DNA of 64,000 bases from Arthrobacter sp. Edens01 (lineage in GTDB: Bacteria > Actinomycetota > Actinomycetes > Actinomycetales > Micrococcaceae), in contig NZ_LKIU01000006.1 of NCBI RefSeq assembly GCF_001307035.1, forward strand, positions 88,813 to 152,812, read 5' to 3'. The notes under the pieces were generated by a model that did not search any database, was not told the DNA's origin, and worked only from the letters and a program-made list of their open reading frames with translations. This document shows, in pieces, positions 7,694 through 18,625 of the stretch; the first letter of the stretch is position 1, and every line of letters starts with the position of its first letter. A program made the translations under genes and the position numbers.

Positions 7694-9170
7694 GCTGCTC
7701 CACAGCCTTCCGCTCAGCTTCGGCCATGGCCTTGTACTCAGCGACCCGCGCCTGATGCAGCGGCGTGCGGCGCAGCAGGGCGTAGGCCCCGCCCAGCAGG
7801 GCAAACCAGATGGGCGTAACCAGCAGCGCGGTCAGGGTGTCCGGCTGGGTAGTGAGCGCCCAGACGATGAACACGAAGAAGGCTAGCACCACGTACACCA
7901 TTACGCGGCCGCCGGGGAGCTTGAACTTCGACTCCGCATGCAGCTGCGGGCGGCGCCGGCGGTAGGTGAGGTAGCTGAAGAGGATGATGGTCCACACGAA
8001 CATAAAGCAGAGCGCGGAAATGGTGGTCACCAAGGTGAAGGCGGCGCTGACGGAGTCGCCCGCATACAGCAGCACAACACCGGCCAGCAGGAAGGTGCAG
8101 GAGAAGAACAGGGCGTTCTGCGGCACCTTGCGGCGGGACAGCCGCCCGAACGCCTCGGGGGCATCGCCGTCGTGCGCCAGGCCGAAGACCATCCGGGACG
8201 TGGAGTAAATGCCCGAGTTCGCCGACGACGCAGCGGAGGTCAGCACCACGAAATTCACGACGGCGGCTGCCGTTCCCAGCCCCGCCAGGGCGAACATGCC
8301 CACGAAGGGGCTTTCCTCGGCGTTGAAGTCGGTCCAGGGGATCACTGACATCAGGACCACCAGGGCACCTACGTAGAAGAGCATGATGCGCAGCGGAATG
8401 GAGTTGATTGCCTTCGGGAGGTTCTTCTCCGGGTCCTTGGTCTCCGCGGCGGCGGTGCCGACCAGTTCAATGCCGACAAAAGCGAACACTGCGATCTGGA
8501 ATCCGGCCACGAAGCCCATGGGGCCGGTGGGGAAGAATCCGCCGTTCTCCCACAGGTTCTCGAACCCGGCAGTGGTTCCGGGCTCCGACTCGAAGCGCGT
8601 AAGGATCATGACCAGGCCCACGACGATCAGCGTCAGAATGGCGATGATCTTGATCAGGGCGAACCAGAACTCGGTCTCGCCGAAGGCCTTCACCGTGGGA
8701 AGGTTCAGTGCAAGCAGCAGGATGATGCACGCAAGGGCAGGAATCCAGAGCGGTATTTGGGCCCACCAGAAGGTTACGTAGTGGGCGATTGCCACGACGT
8801 CGGCGATTCCCGTGACCACCCAGCAGAACCAGTAGGTCCACCCGGTGAAGAATCCGGCCCAGGGGCCGAGCAGGTCAGCCGCGAAGTCGCTGAACGACTT
8901 GTAGCGGAGGTTGGAAAGCAGCAGTTCGCCCATCGCCCGCATCACGAAATACAGCATGAAGCCGATGATCATGTAGACGAAGATGACTGAGGGACCGGCG
9001 ACGGAGATGGTCTTGCCTGACCCCATAAACAGGCCGGTGCCAATAGCTCCGCCAATGGCGAGGAGCTGGATGTGGCGGCTGGACATCGAACGCGCAAGGC
9101 CCGGGTCTTTGGAGCTGGAAACTGCAGCTGAATGGTCCGTGGCTGAAGCGGGGGTGGAGCTACCTGGCAT
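7680..9170 (-). CDS. APC-family amino acid permease (CycA-like)
   Basis: Inner-membrane amino acid carrier of 496 residues with about twelve hydrophobic spans. The APC signature lies at the start of span 1: MSSRHIQLLAIGGAIGTGLF. Overall it looks like D-serine/D-alanine/glycine transporters. I chose the ATG at 9170 (MPGSSTPAS); an upstream in-frame GTG at 9239 would add a non-typical leader. It is divergent from the glycine riboswitch and gcvP, so uptake of glycine or D-amino acids feeding the cleavage system is a reasonable guess. Substrate remains unproven. The region 9171-9384 upstream shows no gene. Confidence 0.88.
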   Translation of the reverse strand: MPGSSTPASATDHSAAVSSSKDPGLARSMSSRHIQLLAIGGAIGTGLFMGSGKTISVAGPSVIFVYMIIGFMLYFVMRAMGELLLSNLRYKSFSDFAADLLGPWAGFFTGWTYWFCWVVTGIADVVAIAHYVTFWWAQIPLWIPALACIILLLALNLPTVKAFGETEFWFALIKIIAILTLIVVGLVMILTRFESEPGTTAGFENLWENGGFFPTGPMGFVAGFQIAVFAFVGIELVGTAAAETKDPEKNLPKAINSIPLRIMLFYVGALVVLMSVIPWTDFNAEESPFVGMFALAGLGTAAAVVNFVVLTSAASSANSGIYSTSRMVFGLAHDGDAPEAFGRLSRRKVPQNALFFSCTFLLAGVVLLYAGDSVSAAFTLVTTISALCFMFVWTIILFSYLTYRRRRPQLHAESKFKLPGGRVMVYVVLAFFVFIVWALTTQPDTLTALLVTPIWFALLGGAYALLRRTPLHQARVAEYKAMAEAERKAVEQLSRV

Positions 9171-9384
9171 GGAGTTCTTTCTCGTTGGCGCCGAGTCGGC
9201 GCACCGCCGCCACGACACGCGGCTGGCATCAATATGCACAGATATTTAATGAAGCCTCATGAGAGGTGGCGGAACCGCCGACCAATTCAGTTTCGGCAGT
9301 GCTTTGGGGCATGTCAATTTGGCCGTCCGGCCCTCCGGGCCTTCCAGCGCCGTGCCGGGCAGGACATGCGGCCAAAGTCATACC

Positions 9385-9413
9385 TTGATGGGGGCTGTCC
9401 GGCGGGCTAAAGT
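9385..9413 (+). promoter_or_regulatory. Predicted promoter of the gcv operon
   Basis: TTGATG (9385-9390) and TAAAGT (9408-9413) are 17 bases apart. Transcription starting near 9420 would put the whole glycine riboswitch in the leader. Confidence 0.5.
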
Positions 9414-9450
9414 CAGGGTGCAGCCACAATTCAATATGCCTTTACCAGCC

Positions 9451-9645
9451 GTGGCGGGAGAGTCCCGCGCATCAATGCAGACGCGGGCGCCGTAGGAGCA
9501 AACCCTCCCCGGGAATCTCTCAGGCCCCTGTACCGCCATGGCGAGGCAACTCTGGAAAGCAGGACCGGCATGCCGGTTCTCACCGACGGTGCAAGCGGAT
9601 AACACCCGCGGAATCTCTCAGGTCCAATACAGAGCGGGGAGGAAG
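9451..9645 (+). promoter_or_regulatory. Tandem glycine riboswitch upstream of gcvP
   Basis: Two glycine aptamers in a row. Aptamer 1 (about 9451-9560) has GGGAGAG, GCCGTAGGAGCAA and AATCTCTCAGGC, then the closing strand near CTCTGG. Aptamer 2 (about 9561-9645) has CACCGACGGTGCAAGC, AATCTCTCAGGTCC and ACAGAG. These are the conserved core elements of the class, in the right order. Glycine riboswitches in front of gcv genes normally switch expression on when glycine is plentiful. The gcvP ribosome site (GGAG at 9679-9682) lies about 35 bases beyond the second aptamer, so control of translation or of early termination are both possible. Confidence 0.95.
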
Positions 9646-9688
9646 CCCGTCGCATTGGCGTACCCTCGCCCGCCCCCTGGAGCCTCCC

Positions 9689-12523
<2,835 letters not shown>

Positions 12524-12536
12524 GGGGACAGACGCA

Positions 12537-13658
12537 ATGACCGAGCAGTACACAGCGCTCTACGAAGAGCACAAACGCCTGGGTGCCTCCTTCACTGACT
12601 TCGGCGGCTGGCAGATGCCCCTGAAATACAGCTCCGAACTGGCCGAGCACCACGCCGTCCGCAAGGCTGCGGGACTCTTCGACCTCTCCCACATGGGCGA
12701 AGTCGAAGTCACCGGACCGGACGCCGCGGCGTTCCTGGACTACGCGCTGACCGGCAGGCTCTCCGCCGTGGCGGTTGGCCGCGCCAAGTACTCGCTGATC
12801 ACGAACGCTGACGGCGGAATCATCGATGACCTGATCAGCTACCGGCTGGGTGAAGACGAATACCTGGTGGTGCCCAACGCGGGCAACGCCGCCGTCGTCG
12901 CCGCTGAGCTGGCTGCCCGCGCCGAAGGCTTCGACGTCGCGGTGCAGGACAAGACGGCCGAGACTTCCCTCGTGGCGGTTCAGGGCCCCGAGGCCGAGGC
13001 CATCCTGCTGGACCTGGTGCCTGCCGATTTCCGGGACGCGGTGACCGGCATGAAGTACTACGCCGCAGCTCCCGTTGAGCTGACTATCGGCGGCAGCTCG
13101 CACACTCTGCTGGTGGCACGCACCGGCTACACCGGCGAAGACGGTTTCGAGATCTACGTCCCGAATGACGACGCCGCTGCCCTGTGGCAGGCGCTTCTTG
13201 CCGCCGGCGAAGGCCACGGACTCGTTCCGGCGGGCCTGGCCTGCCGTGACTCGCTGCGTCTGGAAGCCGGTATGCCCCTCTACGGCAACGAACTCTCCCT
13301 TGAGGTGGATCCGTACGCTGCCGGCCTGGGCGGCGTCGTCGCCCTCTCCAAGGACAGCGACTTTGTGGGCCGCGAAGCCCTCGCAGCCAAAAAGCAGCAG
13401 ACTCCGGCACGCAAGCTGGTTGGCCTCAAGGGCTCCGGCCGCCGTTCGGCCCGTTCCCACTACCCGGTCCTTAAGGACGGCGAGACCATCGGCGAAGTCA
13501 CCTCCGGCGCTCCGAGCCCAACCCTCGGCTACCCGGTCGCCCTGGCCTATGTCGATGCCTCCCACGCCGAACTCGGCACCACCCTCGACGTCGATCTCCG
13601 TGGCAAGCCCGAACCCTTCGAAGTAGTCCAGCTCCCCTTCTACAAGCGCGACAAGTAA
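12537..13658 (+). CDS. gcvT: Aminomethyltransferase, glycine cleavage T protein
   Basis: Transfers the methylene group from aminomethyl-lipoyl-GcvH to tetrahydrofolate, releasing ammonia. 373 residues, normal length. It starts with MTEQYTALYEEHKRLGA, and DFGGWQMPLKY, DLSHMGEV and GYTGEDGFEIYVP are conserved T-protein blocks; ACRDSLRLEAGMPLYG near residue 235 is the usual folate-pocket region. ATG 12537 is preceded by AAGGGGA and lies 13 bases after gcvP. A 307-base spacer with several hairpins separates it from gcvH, which is unusual for this operon. Confidence 0.97.
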   Translation: MTEQYTALYEEHKRLGASFTDFGGWQMPLKYSSELAEHHAVRKAAGLFDLSHMGEVEVTGPDAAAFLDYALTGRLSAVAVGRAKYSLITNADGGIIDDLISYRLGEDEYLVVPNAGNAAVVAAELAARAEGFDVAVQDKTAETSLVAVQGPEAEAILLDLVPADFRDAVTGMKYYAAAPVELTIGGSSHTLLVARTGYTGEDGFEIYVPNDDAAALWQALLAAGEGHGLVPAGLACRDSLRLEAGMPLYGNELSLEVDPYAAGLGGVVALSKDSDFVGREALAAKKQQTPARKLVGLKGSGRRSARSHYPVLKDGETIGEVTSGAPSPTLGYPVALAYVDASHAELGTTLDVDLRGKPEPFEVVQLPFYKRDK

Positions 13659-13673
13659 GACACCACTCTCCGT

Positions 13674-13729
13674 CGAGAGGCCACTTACGACTCTTTTCAG
13701 CCCTGAAACGAGCCGTAACTGCCCTCTCG
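13674..13729. repeat. 56-bp intergenic palindrome, copy A
   Basis: Begins CGAGAGGCCACTTACGACTC and ends GCCCTCTCG; two 28-base halves pair with about four mismatches. It lies 15 bases after gcvT, before gcvH on the same strand. Same length and 5' signature as copies at 20219, 21077 and 48614. If transcribed, it would be a strong hairpin inside the gcv message. Confidence 0.8.
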
Positions 13730-13965
13730 ATGGGGGAACATGGCACCTCAGCCGGACTGGACTCGGTGGTGGCGGGGCTTTTCGTGTAGCCCCGCATCGC
13801 CGAGCGAGGAACGAGCGAGACAGTGAAAGATCCAGGGCCCCTCTCCGAGCTTGCGAGGAGGAGGGCGGGATCTGGAACGCTAAGGGGCGGCGAAAGGCTC
13901 TGCCTCCGCCGCCCCGGACCTAGACTTTGAACCAGTTGTTCACACCACTTGAAAGGCACATCCCA
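13730..13965. other. gcvT-gcvH spacer with further hairpins
   Basis: No gene seen. Three further inverted repeats follow palindrome A. CGGGGC/GCCCCG at 13773-13794 is one. AGATCC (13828-13833) with GGATCT (13868-13873) encloses a C-rich/G-rich pair. GGGGCGGCG (13884-13892) pairs with CGCCGCCCC (13907-13915). Any of these could lower read-through from gcvPT, and gcvH-glyA-sdaA may have a separate promoter here. Confidence 0.5.
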
Positions 13966-14343
13966 ATGAGCAAAGTTGACTCTTCCCTCCGCTACTCCGC
14001 CGAACACGAGTGGGTGGACGCTTCCAGCCCGGTAAAGGTTGGCATCTCCGCCGTTGCCGCTGACGCCCTGGGCGACGTCGTCTACGTCGACCTTCCCGCC
14101 GTCGGCGACACCGTCACTGCAGGCGAGACCTGCGGCGAAGTTGAATCCACCAAGTCCGTTTCGGACCTGTACGCCCCGGTTTCCGGCACCATCGTGGAAA
14201 TCAACCAGGAAGCCGTGGACAACCCGGCCATCCTGAACGAGGACCCGTACGGCGCCGGCTGGCTGTTCACCGTTGAAGTCACGGAGGAGGGTGCGCTGCT
14301 GAGCGCCGCAGAGTACGCGGAGAAGAACGGCGGCGAGCTGTGA
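13966..14343 (+). CDS. gcvH: Glycine cleavage H protein
   Basis: Lipoyl carrier of the glycine cleavage system, 125 residues. The lipoylated lysine is in [18 protein letters not shown] near residue 65, and the start [17 protein letters not shown] is typical. I placed the start at ATG 13966, with AAAGG about nine bases upstream. Its TGA overlaps the GTG of glyA (GTGA), so glyA is translationally coupled. It is separated from gcvT by a hairpin-rich spacer. Confidence 0.97.
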   Translation: MSKVDSSLRYSAEHEWVDASSPVKVGISAVAADALGDVVYVDLPAVGDTVTAGETCGEVESTKSVSDLYAPVSGTIVEINQEAVDNPAILNEDPYGAGWLFTVEVTEEGALLSAAEYAEKNGGEL

Positions 14344-15641
14344 CCGATTACCTGAACTCCCACCTCGCGGAGATCGATCCCGAGGTTGCCGAGCAGATCG
14401 ACAACGAGCGTCGCCGCCAGCAGGAGGGGCTGGAGATGATCGCCTCCGAGAACCATACTGCGGTGTCGATCATGGAAGCCCAGGGCTCCGTGCTCACCAA
14501 CAAGTACGCCGAGGGCTACCCCGGGCGCCGCTACTACGGCGGCTGCGAATACGTGGACGTCATTGAGCAGCTGGCAATCGACCGGGCCAAGGAACTCTTC
14601 GGCGCAGGTTTCGCTAACGTCCAGCCGCACTCCGGTGCACAGGCCAACGCCTCGGTGATGCATGCGCTGATCCGTCCGGGTGACACCGTGCTGGGGCTTT
14701 CCCTGGCTGACGGCGGCCACCTGACGCACGGCATGAAGATCAATTTCTCCGGCCGGCTGTACAACATCGTTCCCTATGGTGTGGACGAAACCACCCACAC
14801 CGTGAACATGGACGACGTCGCGCGCCTGGCCCGTGAGCACAAGCCGAAACTGATTGTCGCCGGCTGGTCCGCGTACGCCCGCCAGCTGGACTTTGAGGCA
14901 TTCCGCGCCATCGCGGACGAGGTGGGTGCCTACCTCATGGTGGACATGGCGCACTTTGCCGGACTGGTCGCGGCCGGACTGCACCCCAGCCCGGTTCCGC
15001 ACGCCCACGTGGTTACCTCCACGACGCACAAGACCCTTGCCGGTCCGCGCGGCGGCATCATCCTGTCCAACGACGCGGACATTGCCAAGAAGATCAACTC
15101 CGCCGTCTTCCCGGGCCAGCAGGGCGGGCCGCTGGAGCACGTGATTGCAGGCAAGGCGACCGCACTGAAGATCGCCGGCACCCCCGAGTTCCGCGAACGC
15201 CAGGAACGCACCCTGGCCGGTTCACGGATCCTGGCCGAACGGCTGCTCTCCGAAGACGTCGCTGCCAAGGGAATCTCCGTGGTTTCCGGGGGCACTGACG
15301 TGCACCTGGTCCTGGTGGACCTGCGCAACGCTGAACTGGACGGCCAGCAGGCCGAGGACCGCCTCGCGCAGATCGACATCACGGTCAACCGCAACGCCGT
15401 ACCGTTCGATCCGCGGCCGCCGATGGTTACCTCGGGTCTTCGCATCGGCACCCCGGCCCTGGCCACCCGCGGGTTTGGCGAGGAAGCGTTCGGTGAAGTC
15501 GCGGACATCATCGCACTGGCCCTCACCGCCGGGAACGGCGAGGATCTCAGCGCGCTCAGGGACCGCGTCCATACCCTGGCCGCGGCCCACCCGCTCTACC
15601 CGCAGGTCGCCGACCTGGCCGGAGCACCCGCCCGCGCCTGA
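14340..15641 (+). CDS. glyA: Serine hydroxymethyltransferase
   Basis: PLP enzyme that joins glycine and methylene-tetrahydrofolate to make serine. 433 residues. The PLP lysine is Lys231 in [33 protein letters not shown] and [18 protein letters not shown] are classic blocks. It starts with GTG at 14340, overlapping gcvH. With the cleavage system it converts two glycines to one serine, and the next gene, sdaA, takes serine to pyruvate, so this operon forms a full glycine-to-pyruvate route. Confidence 0.97.
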   Translation: MTDYLNSHLAEIDPEVAEQIDNERRRQQEGLEMIASENHTAVSIMEAQGSVLTNKYAEGYPGRRYYGGCEYVDVIEQLAIDRAKELFGAGFANVQPHSGAQANASVMHALIRPGDTVLGLSLADGGHLTHGMKINFSGRLYNIVPYGVDETTHTVNMDDVARLAREHKPKLIVAGWSAYARQLDFEAFRAIADEVGAYLMVDMAHFAGLVAAGLHPSPVPHAHVVTSTTHKTLAGPRGGIILSNDADIAKKINSAVFPGQQGGPLEHVIAGKATALKIAGTPEFRERQERTLAGSRILAERLLSEDVAAKGISVVSGGTDVHLVLVDLRNAELDGQQAEDRLAQIDITVNRNAVPFDPRPPMVTSGLRIGTPALATRGFGEEAFGEVADIIALALTAGNGEDLSALRDRVHTLAAAHPLYPQVADLAGAPARA

Positions 15642-15665
15642 TCGGCGCGAACCAAAGGACACCGC

Positions 15666-17087
15666 ATGGCTGTAGGCGTTTTCGACCTCTTCACCGTAGG
15701 CATCGGCCCTTCGAGTTCCCACACCGTGGGGCCGATGAGGGCAGGCGCGGCCTTCGCCGCGGAGCTCGCCGACGCCGGTGTCCTTCCCTCCGTGGCCGGT
15801 CTCCGCGTGGATCTTTACGGATCCCTCGCGGCGACCGGCCGCGGGCACGGCACCTTTCCTGCCGTCCTCCTGGGGCTGGAAGGCTTTGCGCCGGAGGAAA
15901 TCCTCCCGGAGCAGATGGAGGAACGGCTCGCGGAGATAGAAGCGAGCGGCAAGATCCAGCTGGGCAGCGAGCTTGAGGCCGCCGGCGGCGTCGGAGTGGT
16001 CCTTGAATACGGGATCGAGGACATGGTGCTCCATCCGCTCACCGTCCTGCCGCGCCACACCAACGGCATCCGGTTCGCCGTCAGCGGCGCCGACGGCGAA
16101 GTCCTCCATGAAGCCACGTTCTTCAGCGTGGGTGGCGGGTTCATCGTGCGCGACGGCGAGGAGGAGACAGCCGCCGTCGAACTCGAAGCCTCCAAACAGG
16201 CCCTGCCGTATCCCTTCCGCACCGCCGTTCAGCTGCTGGAACACTGCACCGCCAACGGACTCTCCATCAGCCAGGTGATGCTGGCCAACGAACTGGTGTC
16301 CCGGTCCGAAGAGGAGATTCGAGCCGGACTGCTGCACATCCGCGACGTGATGGACCAATGCAAGGATTCCGCGATCGCCCGCTACGGCCTGCTGCCCGGA
16401 GGACTCAAGGTCCGGCGTCGGGCGCCCCAGTGGCACACGCGGCTGCGCGAAGAAGACCCTAACCGTGACCCTCGCTTCTGGCAGGAGTGGGTGAACCTGG
16501 TGGCGTTGGCCGTGAACGAGGAGAACGCGTCCGGCGGCCGCGTCGTCACCGCACCGACCAACGGTGCTGCAGGCATCATCCCCGCCGTGCTCTTCTACGC
16601 GACGCACTACGGCCCCGGCATGGACACTGCCGGTCCGGAACAGAAGGACGACGCCGTTGTCCGGTTCCTGCTCGCAGCCGGCGCGATCGGGGTGCTCTAC
16701 AAGGAGCAGGCCTCGATTTCCGGCGCGGAGGTGGGCTGCCAGGGCGAGGTGGGGTCGGCGTCGTCCATGGCCGCCGCTGGCCTGGCCGAAATCCTGGGCG
16801 GCTCGCCGGAACAGGTGGAGAATGCCGCGGAAATTGCGATGGAGCACAACCTTGGGCTGACCTGCGATCCAATCGGCGGGCTGGTGCAGGTGCCGTGCAT
16901 CGAGCGGAACGCCATCGGCGCCGGCAAAGCGGTCAACGCCGCCAAGATGGCGCTGTGGGGCGACGGCGAGCACCGGGTCTCCCTCGACGAGGTTATTGTG
17001 ACCATGCGCGAAACCGGCCGGGACATGAGCTCGAAGTACAAGGAGACCGCCATGGGCGGCCTCGCCGTGAACGTTGTGGAGTGCTGA
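15666..17087 (+). CDS. sdaA: L-serine ammonia-lyase (serine dehydratase), iron-sulfur type
   Basis: Converts L-serine to pyruvate and ammonium using a [4Fe-4S] cluster; cytosolic. 473 residues, the single-chain type with the beta domain first ([18 protein letters not shown]-like block near residue 10) and the alpha domain after it. Cysteines likely to bind the cluster are in [11 protein letters not shown] and in [24 protein letters not shown] precedes ATG 15666, 24 bases after glyA. It completes the glycine-serine-pyruvate route. Confidence 0.96.
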   Translation: MAVGVFDLFTVGIGPSSSHTVGPMRAGAAFAAELADAGVLPSVAGLRVDLYGSLAATGRGHGTFPAVLLGLEGFAPEEILPEQMEERLAEIEASGKIQLGSELEAAGGVGVVLEYGIEDMVLHPLTVLPRHTNGIRFAVSGADGEVLHEATFFSVGGGFIVRDGEEETAAVELEASKQALPYPFRTAVQLLEHCTANGLSISQVMLANELVSRSEEEIRAGLLHIRDVMDQCKDSAIARYGLLPGGLKVRRRAPQWHTRLREEDPNRDPRFWQEWVNLVALAVNEENASGGRVVTAPTNGAAGIIPAVLFYATHYGPGMDTAGPEQKDDAVVRFLLAAGAIGVLYKEQASISGAEVGCQGEVGSASSMAAAGLAEILGGSPEQVENAAEIAMEHNLGLTCDPIGGLVQVPCIERNAIGAGKAVNAAKMALWGDGEHRVSLDEVIVTMRETGRDMSSKYKETAMGGLAVNVVEC

Positions 17088-17177
17088 ACCGGCACTCCCG
17101 ACGCCGTTCCGGCCGGTATGGCAGATGCGCGGACACGCCCGGCCCCATGCGACACGGCTGAGCGTGCAACTCATTGC

Positions 17178-17189
17178 TAAGTCTGCTTA
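17178..17189. promoter_or_regulatory. TAAG-N4-CTTA motif, copy 1
   Basis: TAAGTCTGCTTA, flanked by C and C. It lies 62 bases ahead of the DUF4383 gene start. One of five copies in the window, all between genes. Confidence 0.5.
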
Positions 17190-17251
17190 CCATATTGGCT
17201 CACGCGGCGGCCTCTGAGCTGCCGAAGCACTCTGAGGGAACGGAGGACTGT

Positions 17252-17719
17252 ATGACTGAGACCAATACTGGTTCTGCGCAGAACCGCGGACGCACGAATA
17301 TCCAGAAAGCTTCCCTGGCTTACGGGGTGGTTTTCCTCCTGGTGGGCGTCATGGGATTCATCCCGGGCATCACCACTAACTATGAGTCACTCGCCGGCGC
17401 CGGGCACCACTCCGAGGCGCTCCTGCTGGGTATCTTCCAGGTGTCCATTCTGCATAACGTTGTTCACCTGCTCTATGGTGTTGCCGGTCTGCTGCTGGCG
17501 CGCAGTGCCGGCGGTGCGCGTGCCTTCATGCTCTGGGGAGGCGTGGTCTACCTTGTGCTGTGGATCTACGGCCTGGTGATCGACGGCGAATCGACGGCCA
17601 ACTTTGTCCCGCTGAACAATGCGGACAACTGGCTGCACCTCTTCCTTGGTGTCACCATGATTGGCCTCGCCCTTCTGCTCACACGCAGCCGGGACCGCGC
17701 CGCCGCGCACCCGGCCTAG
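17252..17719 (+). CDS. DUF4383 membrane protein
   Basis: 155 residues with four membrane spans (about 26-46, 67-89, 96-115, 130-148). NVVHLLYGVAGLLLAR and NWLHLFLGVTMIGLALLL are the paired His-containing segments seen in DUF4383. The start at ATG 17252 follows CGGAGG by six bases. Members of this family are frequent beside stress genes in actinobacteria, but no biochemical function is known to me. A TAAG-N4-CTTA motif lies upstream. Confidence 0.85.
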   Translation: MTETNTGSAQNRGRTNIQKASLAYGVVFLLVGVMGFIPGITTNYESLAGAGHHSEALLLGIFQVSILHNVVHLLYGVAGLLLARSAGGARAFMLWGGVVYLVLWIYGLVIDGESTANFVPLNNADNWLHLFLGVTMIGLALLLTRSRDRAAAHPA

Positions 17720-17733
17720 GGCCCGGACCCGGC

Positions 17734-17765
17734 GGCGGCAGCCGGCCTGCGGGCCGGCTGCCGCC
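17734..17765 (+). terminator. Strong GC hairpin after the DUF4383 gene
   Basis: GGCGGCAGCCGGCC (17734-17747) and its exact complement (17752-17765) form a 14-bp stem with a four-base loop. There is no U-tract, which is common for actinobacterial terminators. Confidence 0.65.
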
Positions 17766-17800
17766 CGGGGTTGAGCACACGTCCGCCCGATGGTAGACAG

Positions 17801-17812
17801 TAAGGACGCTTA
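17801..17812. promoter_or_regulatory. TAAG-N4-CTTA motif, copy 2
   Basis: TAAGGACGCTTA, 28 bases ahead of the small gene at 17841 and only about ten bases before its ribosome site. Its position suggests that it overlaps the start of transcription. Confidence 0.5.
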
Positions 17813-17840
17813 GTAAGTCGCCGACCGGAAGGAACGCATC

Positions 17841-18059
17841 ATGGCCGAACGCGGAAACAGCACCCACGGGCGCCGCATGGATGAGGAAATGAAGCAGGAG
17901 ACGCAGAACCTGACTCGAAATGCCGTCCCGGACCACGTGGAGGAATGGCGCCAGCCGGAGCCGGTGGCCGATGAAACCGACAGTGTCGAAGTGCAGGATG
18001 TGATGGGGGTTGCCCAGGAAGCGGAAGCTTCCGTCATTCAGCCGGAGGGGGATGACTAA
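17841..18059 (+). CDS. Small acidic hypothetical protein, 72 residues
   Basis: A soluble, charged protein with no membrane span or cysteine. It starts MAERGNSTHGRRMDEEM and is acidic and Gln/Glu rich after that. GGAAGGA lies seven bases ahead of the ATG, and the next gene (ChaB-like) follows after two bases, so both belong to one short operon. I do not recognise a family. Composition and partner suggest a general stress protein, but this is a guess. Confidence 0.7.
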   Translation: MAERGNSTHGRRMDEEMKQETQNLTRNAVPDHVEEWRQPEPVADETDSVEVQDVMGVAQEAEASVIQPEGDD

Positions 18060-18061
18060 GA

Positions 18062-18481
18062 ATGCCCAAGACCACCAAAACCGGCAAGGCCAAAAAGAGC
18101 GAGCTGCCATCAACCCTTGAGCGCTCAGATAAGAAGGCGCAGGACACTTTCGCGAAGACCTATGACTCCGCGCTGGAGGAGTATGGCGACGAGCAGCGGG
18201 CGGCGCAGACTGCCTACGCCTCGCTGAAGCGCACGCATGAGAAGGTGGGTGACCACTGGGAACCCAAGGATTCCAGTGGACCGTCGGACAAAAAGGCCGA
18301 ACAGGGCCGGAAATCCGATGCCCGGACAGCCGGGGGAGTGGATGCCAATGCTTCGAAGGAGCATCTGTACGACGTTGCGTCCAAGCTGGACATTAGCGGC
18401 CGCTCGAAGATGAACAAGGACGAGCTGGTGGATGCCATCCAGAAGGCCAACCAGAAAGAGACGCGGAAGTCCCGCTCCTAG
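18062..18481 (+). CDS. chaB: ChaB-domain protein with C-terminal Rho-N/SAP-like segment
   Basis: 139 residues. The first 65 match ChaB: LPSTLERSDKKAQDTFAKTYDSAL-type, then YASLKRTHEKVGDHWEP. A Lys/Ser-rich linker follows, and the last 40 residues (KEHLYDVASKLDISGRSKM, then NKDELVDAI) look like a Rho N-terminal or SAP-like helical motif that often binds nucleic acid. ChaB was first linked to cation transport regulation, but its role is uncertain. It follows the 72-residue gene by two bases and shares the upstream motif at 17801. Confidence 0.82.
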   Translation: MPKTTKTGKAKKSELPSTLERSDKKAQDTFAKTYDSALEEYGDEQRAAQTAYASLKRTHEKVGDHWEPKDSSGPSDKKAEQGRKSDARTAGGVDANASKEHLYDVASKLDISGRSKMNKDELVDAIQKANQKETRKSRS

Positions 18482-18625
18482 TCCTGGCGTGCAGGTGATG
18501 CCTGCCGCGCGTCACCCGTCCGCCGGTCCAAAACGCCCCTCCTGTGATTTGAATTACAGGAAAAGGTAGGGCAAGCTGAACAGCACAATTCGTCAGCTGG
18601 CTTACTAATCCGGGGGTATTGTCCA

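Noticed and set aside
13674-13729. Palindrome A as a simple rho-independent terminator of gcvT
   Set aside because: No U-tract, and three more copies of the same length and signature exist, one in a divergent gap, so a repeat family explains it better.
17178-17189. TAAG-N4-CTTA as an IdeR/DtxR iron box
   Set aside because: Half-sites resemble AGGTWAG, but the second half lacks the required ACCTWA, and the genes are not iron genes.
18541-18560. CCTGT/ACAGG inverted repeat before the AgcS gene as a riboswitch
   Set aside because: Only five paired bases with no conserved aptamer core; no glycine aptamer elements are present.
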